A stretch of DNA of 64,000 bases from Capitella teleta (Eukaryota > Annelida > Polychaeta > Capitellidae): the NCBI GenBank assembly GCA_000328365.1, contig KB310457.1, positions 20,145-84,144 on the forward strand, written 5' to 3'. Positions 10,524-23,478 of this stretch are shown one piece after another. The position numbers and the translations under genes were made by a program. The stretch's first letter is position 1. Every line of letters starts with the position of its first letter. A model generated the notes under the pieces. The model did not search any database, had not been told where the DNA came from, and was given only the letters and a program-made list of their open reading frames with translations.

Positions 10524-13232
10524 CTCCTTGTTTTCATTCACGGTGGAATATTACATGCTGACTGTGAGGTAGCAGATGCCAATTGATTCAATAGTGTACA
10601 CCTGACTAGGCACAGTGGTACACCTTATTACATACAATTAATTTTGTGTGTTGTAAACATTAATCAGGCGTAGTATTACGTAGCACATTGATGAAGCTTA
10701 ACATGTACAGGCATATCGTTCTTTCTCTGTGGCACTTATAGATTCAGATTCGATCTAGGAGTATGTCTAAACATTGCAGACTTGCTCTGTGCTTCATCGC
10801 AGCAAGAATGTAAGATATATACACATATTTCATCGCTTGTACACACAATAATATTGTGTACACACAATAATATTGAGCCCATGTAAACTCACAAAATTAT
10901 TACAAACAACGAAAACACACCGACAAACAAATACTCTGCAATTCAACTCACCTAAAATTTAAAGAGAGAAACATTCCTTGCGATTCCGACTTTGGGTGCG
11001 TAGACTTCAAACAAAACATAGTCACAAGTTAAGGGAGCATCCTGTTAATGTGTCATCGCCTTCGTTCTTCTTGATCAACAAGTCAGTCTGACTGTGTCAC
11101 ATCAGCTCCGAGGCTTCATTTATGCGAAGTGAGTTCGTGAAAGCCCTTTTCACTCTCGTTTCACGCACATTTTGATTTCTTTTAATGAAGTCAGCCGTCA
11201 GTTCTTTGGCTCTGTATTTGGGTCATTATGATAATGATCTACCCATGTGACGCCGCTCAGACCAATCAGCGCGCTTCGTCTGTTGACCTTTTTAAAAGTG
11301 TCAGCCAATCGGAGAAGGCTGGGAGGTGGCTTCAGGCGAGGAGACGAAGTGATCGGAGGAGTTTGTTTCTCGGGATACAACAGCGTGTCAAGCGAGTATC
11401 ACATCGTTAATTGTCTTAATTATACGTTGTATTATGTAGTGTATGAACCTGTGTATATTCTAATAAGCTATAATTGTATTGGGCGGCCGTATTAGACGAC
11501 GGAATCACAAACTTCGATACGATCCGAATACTTTATACAACATTGTTTTACGTAATAATGCACTTGTGAGCCGTCCAGATGCAATCAACCGAATTATGCG
11601 TTAATGAAATATGAACATAGATCTCAAATCCTCTACACACAAAAGCGAGGTCGCCAGTCTCGTCTCTCATCAACGAAGAGTTTCCGTAATCGCTGAGGGG
11701 CGAGGAAGAAGTCTTGCATGAATATTTCATCAACCAATTCAATTAACGCAATATTCTCACCAGTCAATTGGCGTAAGAGTAAAAAGTGCTCGTGACGTGT
11801 CCCTATAAGCTCCCCTCAACGTCATCTCTGCTTCTTGTTTGTAAATTACGCAACACATATATCTCTCCGCTGTATATTGCACGTTGAAAGCAAACGTGTA
11901 ATTATAGCAATATACGCCGAATGGAAGACTAGCGCTAAGTACAAAGGTTCGAGATGCCCTCAGGGGTCTCTCTGTGGAATAAGGTAATTATATATCTAGC
12001 ATTATAGCAACTCACAACATACAGATTTTCATGGAATTGAACATGTGACTAAGGTTATTTCCTTTGGCTGAAACATCGTTTAATGAAGTTCAGAATGAGA
12101 TGCAGAGTTTTGACTGATTATTATTATTACGACATTTTGACCAAAACCAAATTGTGATGTTTTGGGATTCGTCAAAATGTCACAGCGATAAATAATCGAT
12201 TAACTTATTATACACTGCACAGGTAATTAGGTTTACTTTAATATAGCGTCGATTCAGAATATGTAAATATTCCAAAAAATATTACCAGAGCAGGAAACTC
12301 AAGGGACAATGGAATGATGCTGCGATTGATCAATTCAGAGAGAGAGGCGAAAGCTCCTATCTATCTTACTGTTGCTCCTGTTGTTGTTTTCAATTCCACG
12401 AAACAATATACAATGTGAATACAATTAGGAAGACATAAAAAAAGAGAAGTAATTTTACAAGTTTTTGGAAGCCATCCAACATTTCAGCGAGACTGGGGTC
12501 CAAGAAAAGAAAAGTGTATAAAAAGGAATAAAAGCTGCGAAATGAGTGGATTGAAGAAAACGCTTTATTATTTACCAAAGATTATCGGTTCAAACTGTGG
12601 CCTCCATTAAGCTGTGCACAACACCCCCTCCCCTCCGTGCATAACAATTTTCAAGTTGGAATATTTCTATTTGGTCCCTTAGCACTATAAGACCAACAGA
12701 CCATACATTATAAATATATATGATATACGGCTCGTGTGAGCGCTCAGCTATCTTATGAATTAGAAGCGCAAAATAATTTACGATGTTTGATGATTAGGAT
12801 GGTTATTCTCGTTACACCGTGTATGCCACAATAAATTTGAGGATGCATTTTTGTCAGCAGAAAATTCTTTTTTTGAAATTGTCCAATAGAATACTATAAA
12901 ATGAGCAACCGACCAATATTATATTCAGCTTTATGTGAAATGAGCTGTTGGGTGTAAAATTGACTCAAATCGACATTATTTTGTGATTCTCCACGTTCTC
13001 TGAAACGGCAGTTACCCAATATTTTACTCCCTAAAATATTAAAAAGTTGGTTTGGGTCAAACACACCGATTTTTACATTGTTTAAATAGTATTCGAGTTG
13101 AAAATCTTACGATTCATCCGAACTAAACAATTTGACATTCAAAGGAACACATTTAGGTTTGTCTATTTGTTGTTTTAGCACACGCGTACGAATATTTTCG
13201 GTGAAGACTTTTCCTTTCCTTCACACACCGTC
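10524..13232. other. Upstream region of zinc-finger gene, no other gene
   Basis: AT-rich sequence holding the presumed promoter and any 5' UTR exons of the zinc-finger gene. A short GC-richer stretch at 11230-11400 is the best promoter candidate. A 19-base unit (TGTACACACAATAATATTG) is directly repeated at about 10839-10876. No other coding gene is supported. Confidence 0.45.
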
Positions 13233-13246
13233 GTCACCATAGCAAC
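13233..13246 (+). promoter_or_regulatory. RFX X-box, exact consensus match
   Basis: GTCACCATAGCAAC matches the X-box consensus GTNRCC-NN-RGYAAC at every position. RFX factors use such sites for ciliary and other genes in animals. No gene start was recognised next to it. Confidence 0.5.
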
Positions 13247-13401
13247 CGTACTTCCGCTGAAAGTGCTCTGTCGATTTCGAATGTCAGTTTCTCCCTTTGG
13301 CCCTCACTCCGTAAATAATTGAGATATTTTGATACAATGTACACCAACACGTTCAGAAATCAACATGAACTGTAATTATAATACATGCATTTACATATTA
13401 T

Positions 13402-13438
<37 letters not shown>

Positions 13439-15019
13439 GCGGAGGGGGGGGGGGGGTACTAGTATCTGAACACTGATTATACATGTAGTGAAGAGTCAAA
13501 TTTTATTTCCCGAGGTTAACCATCACTGTTATGCTTTATGTTAAAATTAAATTGCAGCTGTACAACAGCCGCCAAGTACAATGTTTACGACCGTGCATGT
13601 CTTCTTGACCTACAGACGCCGTTTTGATTGAAGCCTATACTAAAAGTAGATTATAGATCTAACTAAAATAAGGCAAGGCGACACGGTAGCCAGTCAGGGA
13701 AGCAAACTCCAAACCAACTCATAAAAGTCAAGCCGTTTGTTTAGCAATTTTTATGCGAGCAATGAAAGCACAGTCTGGTCACCGATCAGCACGGAATGTT
13801 GCTCCGTTGGCGCAGCGCTCTGCGTCGGAGGCACGCTAATCACAGGCGGGGATGAAAGCCGAGAGGCCGACGGGCAACAGGGCCGCCCTCGCAACCGCCC
13901 CTCGCCCGTCCCATCGCCCGGCATACAAGACAACGATTAGCCAAGCCACGCCCATTTCACTTGTCCAGCTAATTCCAGCATCGAACCCTTAAATCTTGCT
14001 AGGGAGGACAGCTGACTGACCAGAACGGAGATTTCTTTTCCCTTTCTTGGGACGTTTGGCAGTTGAATGGACGGATCGGGTTACGTCGCCGCACAGAATG
14101 ACCGGCATGTTGATTCGGGTTTAATCGACCTGTAGCATGTCGCTAAAACAGATGGGCTTCTCAATGGGGGTTTGGGATCCCTATACTTGCAGGGGGAGGG
14201 GGTGATTTACCCCCAACAGCAATCGGGTAATGAGGGAGATGGCCAAATTCCAAAAGTTCTAGTACCACAAGTTGAGAAGCCCAAGAATATTTCGCAAAGT
14301 GTGTTGTTATCATTCACATTAACATAGGATATCTACTACTATTTATTAGCTATAGTGTTAAATTAAACAGGTGAGTTTCAGTTACATAGCACGCACGTGC
14401 ATCAATTAACGTGGGGAAGAACTTGGATACCTTTCTGTAATTATATGCCAGTGCAGGCCTTGAGTAATCTGCATATTTGGATGCAGCAGAGAAGACGATC
14501 TGAATACTGGAGCTTTTGTGCTTTTGGGCGGAGGCGATGCCATAAATCTCTAACAGCTTCCGAATTATGCGACTCGCTTCGAGGGAAAAGCAATCGAACG
14601 ATCTGAAATGCTTTCGAGCGTCGACGCAACTCGTGAAAAGCGAGAACATGCTCGCACTATGGCGTATTCCCAAGTTACGACATCGAGGCCTAAGGCGATG
14701 TATCTATTGAGGAAAGTGCGTGTGACACCCAGTACATGGTCCTAGACCGGGTTCTATAATAAATCAGACAATTATTGAAGTTTTTTTCTCTCTGGGCAAG
14801 CGGAATAGCATTTGTCACTTGTGTCTGTGACAGGGTGTCGGATCCATGTCGGTGACCTATCCATGTGTAGCAGAGGTCACCAATCGATCACATCCATGAT
14901 TTCACTTCAGTGGTCCCAACAACGCATGCGTAGCAATTGGGATCAGTCTTGGTCTATTATTCCGCTTGCCCATTTCGCAACAAGGGGCCGTCATGCCCGG
15001 TTATTAGCCCGACGGGAGT
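13247..15019. other. Intergenic with a GC-rich patch
   Basis: Mostly AT-rich. A CpG-rich patch at about 13790-13935 gives open frames on both strands (67 and 60 codons), as expected from composition. Frames at 14350-14673 lack domain signatures. No gene is supported. Confidence 0.5.
13407..13456. repeat. Poly-T then poly-G tract
   Basis: About 31 T, a short GGCGGA spacer, then a run of about 13 G. Homopolymer junctions like this are also prone to sequencing error. Confidence 0.95.
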
Positions 15020-15029
15020 GCGCATGCGC
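15020..15029. promoter_or_regulatory. NRF1 (alpha-Pal) palindrome
   Basis: GCGCATGCGC is a perfect NRF1 site, in a locally GC-richer stretch (14990-15080) that also has ACGCATGCGT about 95 bases upstream. The arrangement is promoter-like, but no adjacent gene was identified. Confidence 0.4.
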
Positions 15030-15079
15030 TGCGTCTCACTTTGCTCGATTTACTCTCTGAGCGGGCGACAAGCTCCTAA

Positions 15080-18000
15080 AAAGGAAAATTCGCAAATCGC
15101 TTGAACGGAAAAGGCGACACTCAGCGGGAGTGATGACGCAGCAAAGGAACAGCCGGTCGGGGTCATGACCTGTGCATATGATCTCCAATGGAGATGTTGA
15201 TGATGTGTTGGTTTCAAATGGTGCGAAGACCGACACATATGGCTGCATTGGCAACTTCACTAAGAAACTACTAGTAGTTATGCTAGCCCATTGTAATGGT
15301 GTGAGATTGGTACGTCGATATACTAATATGATACTTTGATTCCCTTATCGGAACGACTGTGCAATATAGGTCAAGAGGCAGGCGTGCTGATATATCAATA
15401 TTAGACACCTCCGCTAATTCACATTCTCCGTTGGCAGAACAAGCAATCAAGAAATAAATGTGCTTGCAAAATAACACTATATTTCATCTGACACTATTTT
15501 GACTGTTAATATATATTATTAATTATTTTCTTCTATTTTTGAAGGCAGTTCGTGGAACCGAATTATAGTGTGTGATAGCTATGCTACATGTACATTTATT
15601 TGTTCAATAATTACATGTACGTGTTTGAAAACTCCGCGAAAAAACACTTTATACGTGCAACATAACGTATACGTTTACAAATAATATTTTATAATTGCAT
15701 ATTTTGCGTTTTATAACCAATCGAATCAAGAGGCCAAAATCTCTAATGATTATATGGATACATCGTATTAGTTGTAACTAGTGTTATGCAATCGAATGTG
15801 ATGTACTTTCACAGTGTGTTTAGTTTAATACAGTGTGATGCAATATCTAATATTAGGATTATAGATCTATTGTATCAAATACGGCATGATCATTGCATTT
15901 TGGCACAAACTGATGTAGATATTTTAAGAGTTGATTTACTCTCAATAGAAATCGTAATTAAGCAACTGGCATCGACAAACGATAATTACGAACAGCCAGC
16001 GAAGGCATACACAAAGGTAAGATGATTCCGCACACCATGATCTAAAGCCACACAAATTAGACCGCTCAAATTTTAACCTTTTGAGAATGCCCCAAATAAA
16101 TCCAGTCAAATTTTACGACTCAATCAATGTTCCTTATCCACAAGACACCGATAAATCCATCAGGTTTTATCGCAAACACATCCCAATCAATTAGCACAGA
16201 AAGGTGACGATATCGACACGTAGGGTCAGAAGTAAAAGGCTAAATCACAGACGTCAATGTCACGCATCCATCAGGAGAAAACCATCAAAGTCAAACAGCG
16301 CGTATCTTGCAACATCAACCTTTCCTTTGATAACCAGTGATTGACATAATGACATTTCAAACGGATTTAGAGGTGGGGCACCTCCTGACGAATTATGACA
16401 ATTCTGCTGCAGCTGCACAAAGCCTTATTTGCATAATGAATTCTCACACTTTGCTAGAAGATTTACAGTATTTGGGTGTGTGTGTGTTTAGAGCTATAAA
16501 TGTGTTATAAACGCGTTTGATTGCTTTATAACTCGCAGTTTATCACACCTTTATGAAACTTTATCGTGCATAGGCGGCAAGGCATGTCGCGTGCATGATG
16601 TGGTCCGCGCGTTCAAAGATATCACAGAAATCATTTTTCGGCCTTTTATGGCAACCTTATTTTCATCTGTCGACGATTTACGACTCTGCTCTGGTCCACA
16701 CCGTCCTGCGAGATTGCTGAATCAACTTCATATGATTATTCTGATAATCGGAGCGATCCAAAGAAGATTGTCGACATTGCATCGTGTACTGCATGGTGTT
16801 CAGCATTCACGCATACATATAATTATAGGGTTTTGATATAATTAGTTGAATAATTACGTGATTAAATTTAGGTGTGTGTGTGATGGTGTGTGGTGAGGGT
16901 GTGTGTGTTGGGGGTGTGCGTGAGGGTGTTTGTGTGATGGTGTGTGTGATGGTGTGTGTGATGGTGTGTGTGTGATGGTGTGTGTATATACATGTACCAA
17001 TTTGTGCCTAAATAAACGGAGAGGCTGGTCCGACGGGTTATGTGTAAGCCATTTAGCTTCCAATTGTTATGAGATTCCCAAGGAATATGTTTACAATTCG
17101 ACAATAATCTCTTAGCACTTGGCGACTGACCAATAAATGAATCACTCGACATTGCTCGCACTCGGACGATGTCGTTAGTGGAGCCGTAAAACTTGGTAAT
17201 TTATCATGTTTTCTCGTGGACGCCGCTGCACACTTATTTATGCCAGATGCTAATGGTGGTGCTTCACCCCAAGGCCAAAGATACAGCTCAGAAAGGTGTT
17301 TGCAGATGTGTCCAAAATGTATGATCGACATATGCGCAGATGTTCTGCGCCAAATTCGACACTCCTCACACTGCCAAAAGCTTCTAGATCTGTTGTATAG
17401 TTACCTTTTCTGTGCCTCCTTTAATGGGGTTTTGGTTACATTATGACGTTGTTATTATGTCTTTATTTGCACTTAATTTGGCCGACTTGTTGGACACAAA
17501 TCGTTGAATCATTCTGACACTTGCCGGGTGTATAGCAATGAACATAGTTATGGAATTGCGCAAATGCTAAATAGTAACAATGAACTTGAATCAAAATGAA
17601 GCCGCGATTAAACATTGACTAAGTATATTTGTCCAATACATTAGATGGATGTTTATATGTGCTCTTGTCTCTCTCAGGTCACATTTATTTTATTTATTTA
17701 CAAGTACATTCGGATGTTATGCAATAAGCATCAGCAGAGTCACTACACTGTATCACAACAAAAACATATGCATTACATCATTTTTGTTGGACAGGAAAGT
17801 TTAATGTGCTAATTGTGTTATTTAACTGTTTTTAAAGACTATTTAATATTGAAGGAAAACGAAAGTAGGAATCACCGCTACGATTTCAATAGCGTAGAGT
17901 AATCTTTAATTGTATTGACAACTTTTGACTTTTCATTTTCGAAACTGGCCTTGTAAGTGCTCAGTATCCAACAACCGGATCGCCTCAAACCAAAATTCTT

Positions 18001-18929
18001 TAAATAAATTTCACCGTGAAACTATCAACAGCTGAGATTGGTGTTATTATGACATGGTTTGAGAGTTTATGCGCAATAAAAAAAAAAAAAAAAAAAAAAA
18101 AAAACATTTAAAGGCCGATCAAAAGGCTCGTCAGAGAAAGTGTCAGTGGTTGCCGTCAAATCAACATATTTATTAATCAGGATATTACATCATTAAAGCA
18201 GTGTATCATGCAAGCAAACGTAATGCTATCATTGAATGCCCCAAAACCCTCGAACGGAGAATGAAAAGTTATGATCTGTTAGACAGGCTTAAGAAGTAGC
18301 ACACCAAACGTTCACTGATTTCCAAGACCTGCCCTCATGCTAGTAATAATTCATTTGCGTGGTGGAGATTTCAGACGAGGTTTGAAAGATTGCATCTAGG
18401 CCCCTGGGCGTGGCCTGTCAAAGCCATCTCGTGGCAAACCGGTGAGATGGTGATCATAACGCACAATCGTATGCATGTTGACTTCTGTACACGATTCAAC
18501 CCAGCCATCATGAAGCACCTCGCACATGACTCACATACTATCTTCGTGACTGACAAATGGCAATAGTCTTATTGTATTAGCATTAGGCTATTAGCTCCAG
18601 GGTCTTCAACCCAGCATGTCACACTATGAAGCAGTCAGGAGTCCGTTATGAAATCTATGATGGAAGCGCGAAGCGTGAGTTCATAACGCACTTCCAAGTG
18701 GAGGTTCATACTCTGCGAGTGCATGCTTAATAATTCCTTTTCAGCGGCGGACTGTTCTGCCTGTTACATCGGGTTTATTAAAATTATCCTTGGTACATAG
18801 AGCTACACACTGATTGGAGACCGACTGCTCACTTTGCTCCAATTTCTTTCCGATCTTAGCTTGCTATGAAAGGGTTCATTAGAAAATAAACCAAATTTGA
18901 ACAAAGCCATGAAAGAGAAAATTTAACCT
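15080..18929. other. Intergenic, no gene recognised
   Basis: AT-rich sequence with a GTG-rich minisatellite (16871-16986) and a 26-base A run (18079-18105). His/Thr-rich frames across the minisatellite are repeat translations. The motif ATCATAACGCAC occurs at 18453. No gene is supported. Confidence 0.5.
16871..16986. repeat. GTGTGATGGT-type minisatellite
   Basis: Imperfect tandem units of GTGTGTGATG and variants over about 115 bases. Translations such as repeated HTPSHT in the minus frames come from the repeat itself. Confidence 0.9.
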
Positions 18930-18935
18930 TTTATT
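18930..18935 (-). terminator. Candidate polyadenylation signal for the WSC-lectin gene
   Basis: AATAAA on the minus strand, about 460 bases downstream of the stop at 19394. A closer non-canonical signal may be used instead. Confidence 0.4.
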
Positions 18936-19393
18936 GCCAGAAAGTGTTATTGCAGACAAATGGACCAAATAATTACTGATTCAGATTTCTTTTCTTTCAA
19001 TAATAACTTATATAATTTTCTTTTCCAAGAAGATATATAGCAATATCTTTTCTTTCCCCATAGAAATGAACTAAGATTTTGAATTGATTTGAAAAGCAGA
19101 ATATACAAAGCTCCAAACAAGCCACACTTAAGATATATATAGCAATACGCAAAAGGTGAAAGGTATGCTTCAAGATAAAGCAAAGCAAACTCCCAATCAC
19201 ATTAATTCAGCAGTAAAATTAACATCAAGAAAGCTATTCCAAATCTATTGAACAACCGGTACAGGTAAACATGTGATTCCTTCTATCAAAGAAGGAATTA
19301 TCAGTAGCAGCTGTATGTAAAGAACATATACTGAAAGCCAAACCACACACACCACGACAAAAGGCACAAAGAGCTGATTCAGCAGATAAAGAT

Positions 19394-22300
19394 TCAAGCA
19401 GATATGATCTTCTTCCTCCTTCCTTGTTGGTTCATGGCCACCTTCATCTTAAGAATGTCCTGGATCGACATCTTGGTGGGGTCCCTTGGTGGACCATCAA
19501 GCGGAGGGGGACTCTCAGCAGTTTCCATGTCGACTAGAAGGTTGGTTGAATCTTCGTTCATTGCATACTTGGCCTCCCTCTTTCGATCACGTGACCTGGA
19601 CGGTGTGCTCCCATCCAGAGCGGTCTCTTGCATACGTGAACTCATCCTGACATCTGGATCTTCTCCTCTTGCGATGGCCTCCTGGCGTCGTCTTTCCCTC
19701 GCTTCGTTCAGAGCTTTGTCGAGTAATTTCGCTTTCTTGACCTCATCTTTTGATCTGCTCTTCGCTGAACTCGGTGGTCCGTCCAAGATGCTGGTTCGGC
19801 TGGAGCGTCCAGTTGAGCTGGCTGATTTTCGGGTCTCCTGCATCGAGATCTCAACCCCACCCGAAGTCACAGGTCTCGATTCACTTCGAGCCGTGAAAAT
19901 ATCACCAGGCGGCGAAGAATAGTTTGGGGGTTTTGTTGAGGGGATGGGCGGGGGTGGGTACGGGGCCCTCTGGGGTGCGGCTGGACCGCCCGGGGGATAC
20001 ATCCCTGGTCTGCTTCCAGGTCCCATTGGGTCGTGCATGGGAGCAGGGGACACTTTGACGTTCTTGTTTCCACTCAGAGGCCTTGGTGATTTTGATCCGC
20101 GGTTGCTGTTCATCATCATTGGCGGGGGAGGAGGTCCTAGGCCGGGCATTCCCATCGGGGGCTGCTGTTGGGGGGCTGGGATTTGCGCCTGGGGCTTCGT
20201 CTCAGGCTCGTACTCTGTCCCGTGGCTTTCCATATTAGCAAGCAACATTTTCTGCCTCTTCTGTCGCTTGCAATTCTTGTAGAGCTTTGAACTGCAGTAT
20301 AGAATGCAGGAGCCACCGTAGCAGAAGAGGAACAAGGGTAGGACCACGTAGAGAGACAACATCTTATTATCGAAACCTCCAGAGCTACCATCGGACGTTG
20401 TGCCATCGCCATTTCCACCATTGGTGTCTATTACATAATGTCATTTATGCTCAATAAGATCAACGGTTGGGTTCTCTTCACCTGAAAGAGGCAGCTGCCA
20501 GCATACAAATCGCAGCTGGAAATCGCAGCTGGCGCTTGCCCAGAGCTGAGCAGAAGTCGTTATCTGGACACAATCTTGGTTCTGGCTATCCCCTGCATTC
20601 CATCGGTTGCTGAAACCTGGGAGAGAAATAGGGAAGAACATCAGACAGATGGATTCCAGTCTTACTTGATGACTTGTAAAGTGTTTGCGATGGGTCAACC
20701 CATTGATAATCCGTTGACTGCTTATCAAGTTTCTTCCGTAGACCTAACCAGAGGCTTGTTTCGCTGATGGATGAAGAGCATTTTATCGATCCCTCGTTTA
20801 ATCCGTTGGAGTACTTACTCTGGGTTGGCGTTCAGTGCAGTGTACACCGTGTTATTCAATGACGTAACAGTCAAAGTCATTGCCAAATCTCCGCCGCTCT
20901 TGATGCATTGCTGTCGTGCTGCCACGAACTGCAACTGGGTGTCATGATAAACCAACACTCGTTTATTTTCTTGGTCATCAGCTTTTGGAAATAACGCGAT
21001 TACACGAGATGTTTCACCCAAACCGAGTCTCACCGAGGTCGACCGTGTAGTAGATGTCGTTGGCTAGGTGGCCTCCGCAGGAATCTCCTGAACAGGTGTA
21101 ATTGCAACTCTTGGCTGCGTCTTGGGGAGAGAATTGTTGAACCCAAAATTCGAGGCGACTCGCTGCAATACTGACCAGTGACCAGCCCATAAGCTCCATA
21201 TGTGTCTCCACAGAAGCACTTCTGACCTTCTTGTAGAGCGGCGTAGGGATAGCCGCTCTGACCACACTGCTCCAGGCACGACACCAAGCTCAGAGTTTCG
21301 AAGGTCACTTCCTTGCCACGGAGGTCATAGCCGTTACTGATGTCACTGTCTTTGTAACATCCGAGATGGACATAGTTTGCACCTGGTGAGGATAAAGATG
21401 GTTATGGAGAGAATAATCGGGTTTCACAGTTCATTATGCAAATTTTGTGGTTGTTTGTAAGACTTTTGTTTTGTATGATAAATGTGTAAAATAATGGAGA
21501 ATGTATATTCGAGGCAAGGTTTCGTTCATTTGCCGCATCTGATGTTAAAGAAAGTCTGGAATACAAAACAAATGTACGAAGTTAAGTCAATTCTACCAAA
21601 TAAACTTCTGTACTTAAATGGATTATTGGTCAAGGGATTAACGTGCTCACCTTCAGAGCGATTGCTGCTGGACAGTGACAATTGACCAGGAGGTGCAAAG
21701 CCAGCTATCAGCATCGTGTACTTATTATTCCTGCTTACAACTTCAGAGCAATTTGTTATACACCTTGTTATATATCAGCGTCTCAATGTTAAATACGCCA
21801 GTAAAGAGATCGAACAAAAGAAGATTAATATTAATATTTCTGGCGATTACATTATTCAGTGATCGGCATGAAACAAACCGAGAACAGTGGGTCGCAGGAA
21901 GCGCGATCGATCGCTCGGTTGGAAAACAGTCACACGCTGAAACCCGTGACGTTGGGTTTCCTGGTTCTTGGTACGCACCTATACATTGGTCTGCAATTAG
22001 TTCAATATGCGATATATACGCAGCAGACCCTTGCATGGTATTTAAATCAAATTCCGTGAATCAATGCCCACTGCGCACATCCTTAATGCTTCCATCGCAA
22101 CAAACAGATCATCAATCGGCGTAGTCAAGATTTGGCATAAAACGTGCAATTTCAGCCAAACTGTTCGTTCTCAACGTGTCTTTAATTCATCCATCTCGGC
22201 TGCATCCCATTCTCAGACCGTTTCGATCAGGTTCATGTCGCTCTTGTAATTTCTAACCAGCTTACATCCAAATCCGAATCAGATTAGCTTCCCGATTTCC

Positions 22301-23478
22301 ATCTCGTTCTTACGCAACATGTTGCAACCCAACGATTAACTCGTTCTGCTGTACCACAGAGAGAGATTATTATTATTCCTCTTTAATCATACTCAGATCA
22401 CAATAATTAAGGTTCGATTTCATAAGTTGTAACACGTACGCTTTATGTGCGATCATAGTACAATTCCCTTTCCAGTACGTCCATCTTGTTACGATCAAAA
22501 CTCTAGCATGTTAGTTCACACTCTCAAACGTTTGACAAAGTTTTGTTCATGGTGTATAATTAAGGGAGCACTTTAGATGGGGGTCATATGGTTGGAACAT
22601 TTCTTCCCATTTCGTCCATGACGTTCTTACACAGATGCAAGACGTTGCTACGAGTGCTACGTTTACCCGACACAGTTTAACTCCGTGGTTCAACAAACGT
22701 GACGAGAACTTACTTGTTGGGTGTAGTGGGGCATTCGCTCAGCGGTGTTTTATGATACTTTTATCCGATGATTCTGAGATTGCAATAGGAATTTCCACGG
22801 CGCAATGCACTCAAAATGCACTGAATTTATATATATAAAAAACCCACTACAATTGACAAAGTAATTAATAAATTATGTACTTTATAAATATATGTCACAG
22901 CATCACGATCGCAACTATTAGAAATATAGACTATGATATATATATACATGTATATAATATAGATAATAATGTATAATATAGTATATAGTATTATACATAT
23001 TGTAGTATATATAATACAATATAATATATATGACTAATGTGGTCTTATATGTATTTATATCACCGTGTGAAAAATATAGGATGGATACATGCACATCAAA
23101 TTACATAACATCAAATTACATAACATGTATACGCATTACAAACATATCAGCAAATAGGCCACGGGGCAAATAATTATGTGCGACTTCCTTGTTTGGGGTG
23201 ACGTACAATGAGGTCATCTTCACTGCAATCCGTAATACATCCATTTATACAATGAAATTGACACTTTTATATTAAGATGTGATAGAACCATATTATACGC
23301 TGATTGCGTATGCACTACATTCAACATTGCTAAATTCAGCCTCATCTATCCCGTCGCCATTCCCCTCCTCTCTCCCTTCACAAAACTCTGTGTGTTGATT
23401 GCGAAGCTTCTCCTCACCTGAACAGAGTGCCCACACACAAGCGGAGATGACAATCCCGCTCGTGGTCCAGGTAAGCAT
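19394..23478 (-). CDS. WSC-C-type lectin single-pass receptor (592 aa)
   Basis: Probable type I surface receptor or adhesion protein binding glycans. Seven coding exons: 23418-23478, 21176-21382, 21034-21114, 20819-20981, 20666-20763, 20482-20616, 19394-20427. All introns are GT-AG; one is 2035 bases and the others 49-61. The exons total 1779 bases, exactly 593 codons. The signal peptide (MLTWTTSGIVISACVWALCS) fills exon 1. The WSC domain (about 25-115) includes LGCYKDSD, QKCFCGDTYG and CNYTCSGDSCGG. The C-type lectin domain (about 120-243) has ARQQC, the core SLWLGLRK and YQWVDPS, and CVQ...W...C...FVC. The usual EPN/QPD and WND calcium triads are not evident, so calcium-dependent sugar binding is uncertain. 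The membrane span is about 271-293. The tail is proline-rich with a PPNY (PPxY, WW-binding) motif at 415-418 and a basic charged helix at 476-506. WSC followed by a lectin domain recalls the N-terminus of polycystin-1. Confidence 0.88.
22934..23032. repeat. AT-rich low-complexity block inside the receptor's long intron
   Basis: About 100 bases of almost pure A/T (TATATA and TAATAT units) in the 2-kb first intron of the WSC-lectin gene. The rest of that intron (21383-23417) has no supported gene or exon. Confidence 0.85.

Noticed and set aside
16854-17161. His/Thr-rich frames
   Set aside because: Translation of the GTGTGATG minisatellite.
20610-20818. A single 209-base intron in the lectin domain
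   Set aside because: It removes the conserved WLGL and W.D segment. A 98-base exon with proper splice sites and phases lies inside it.
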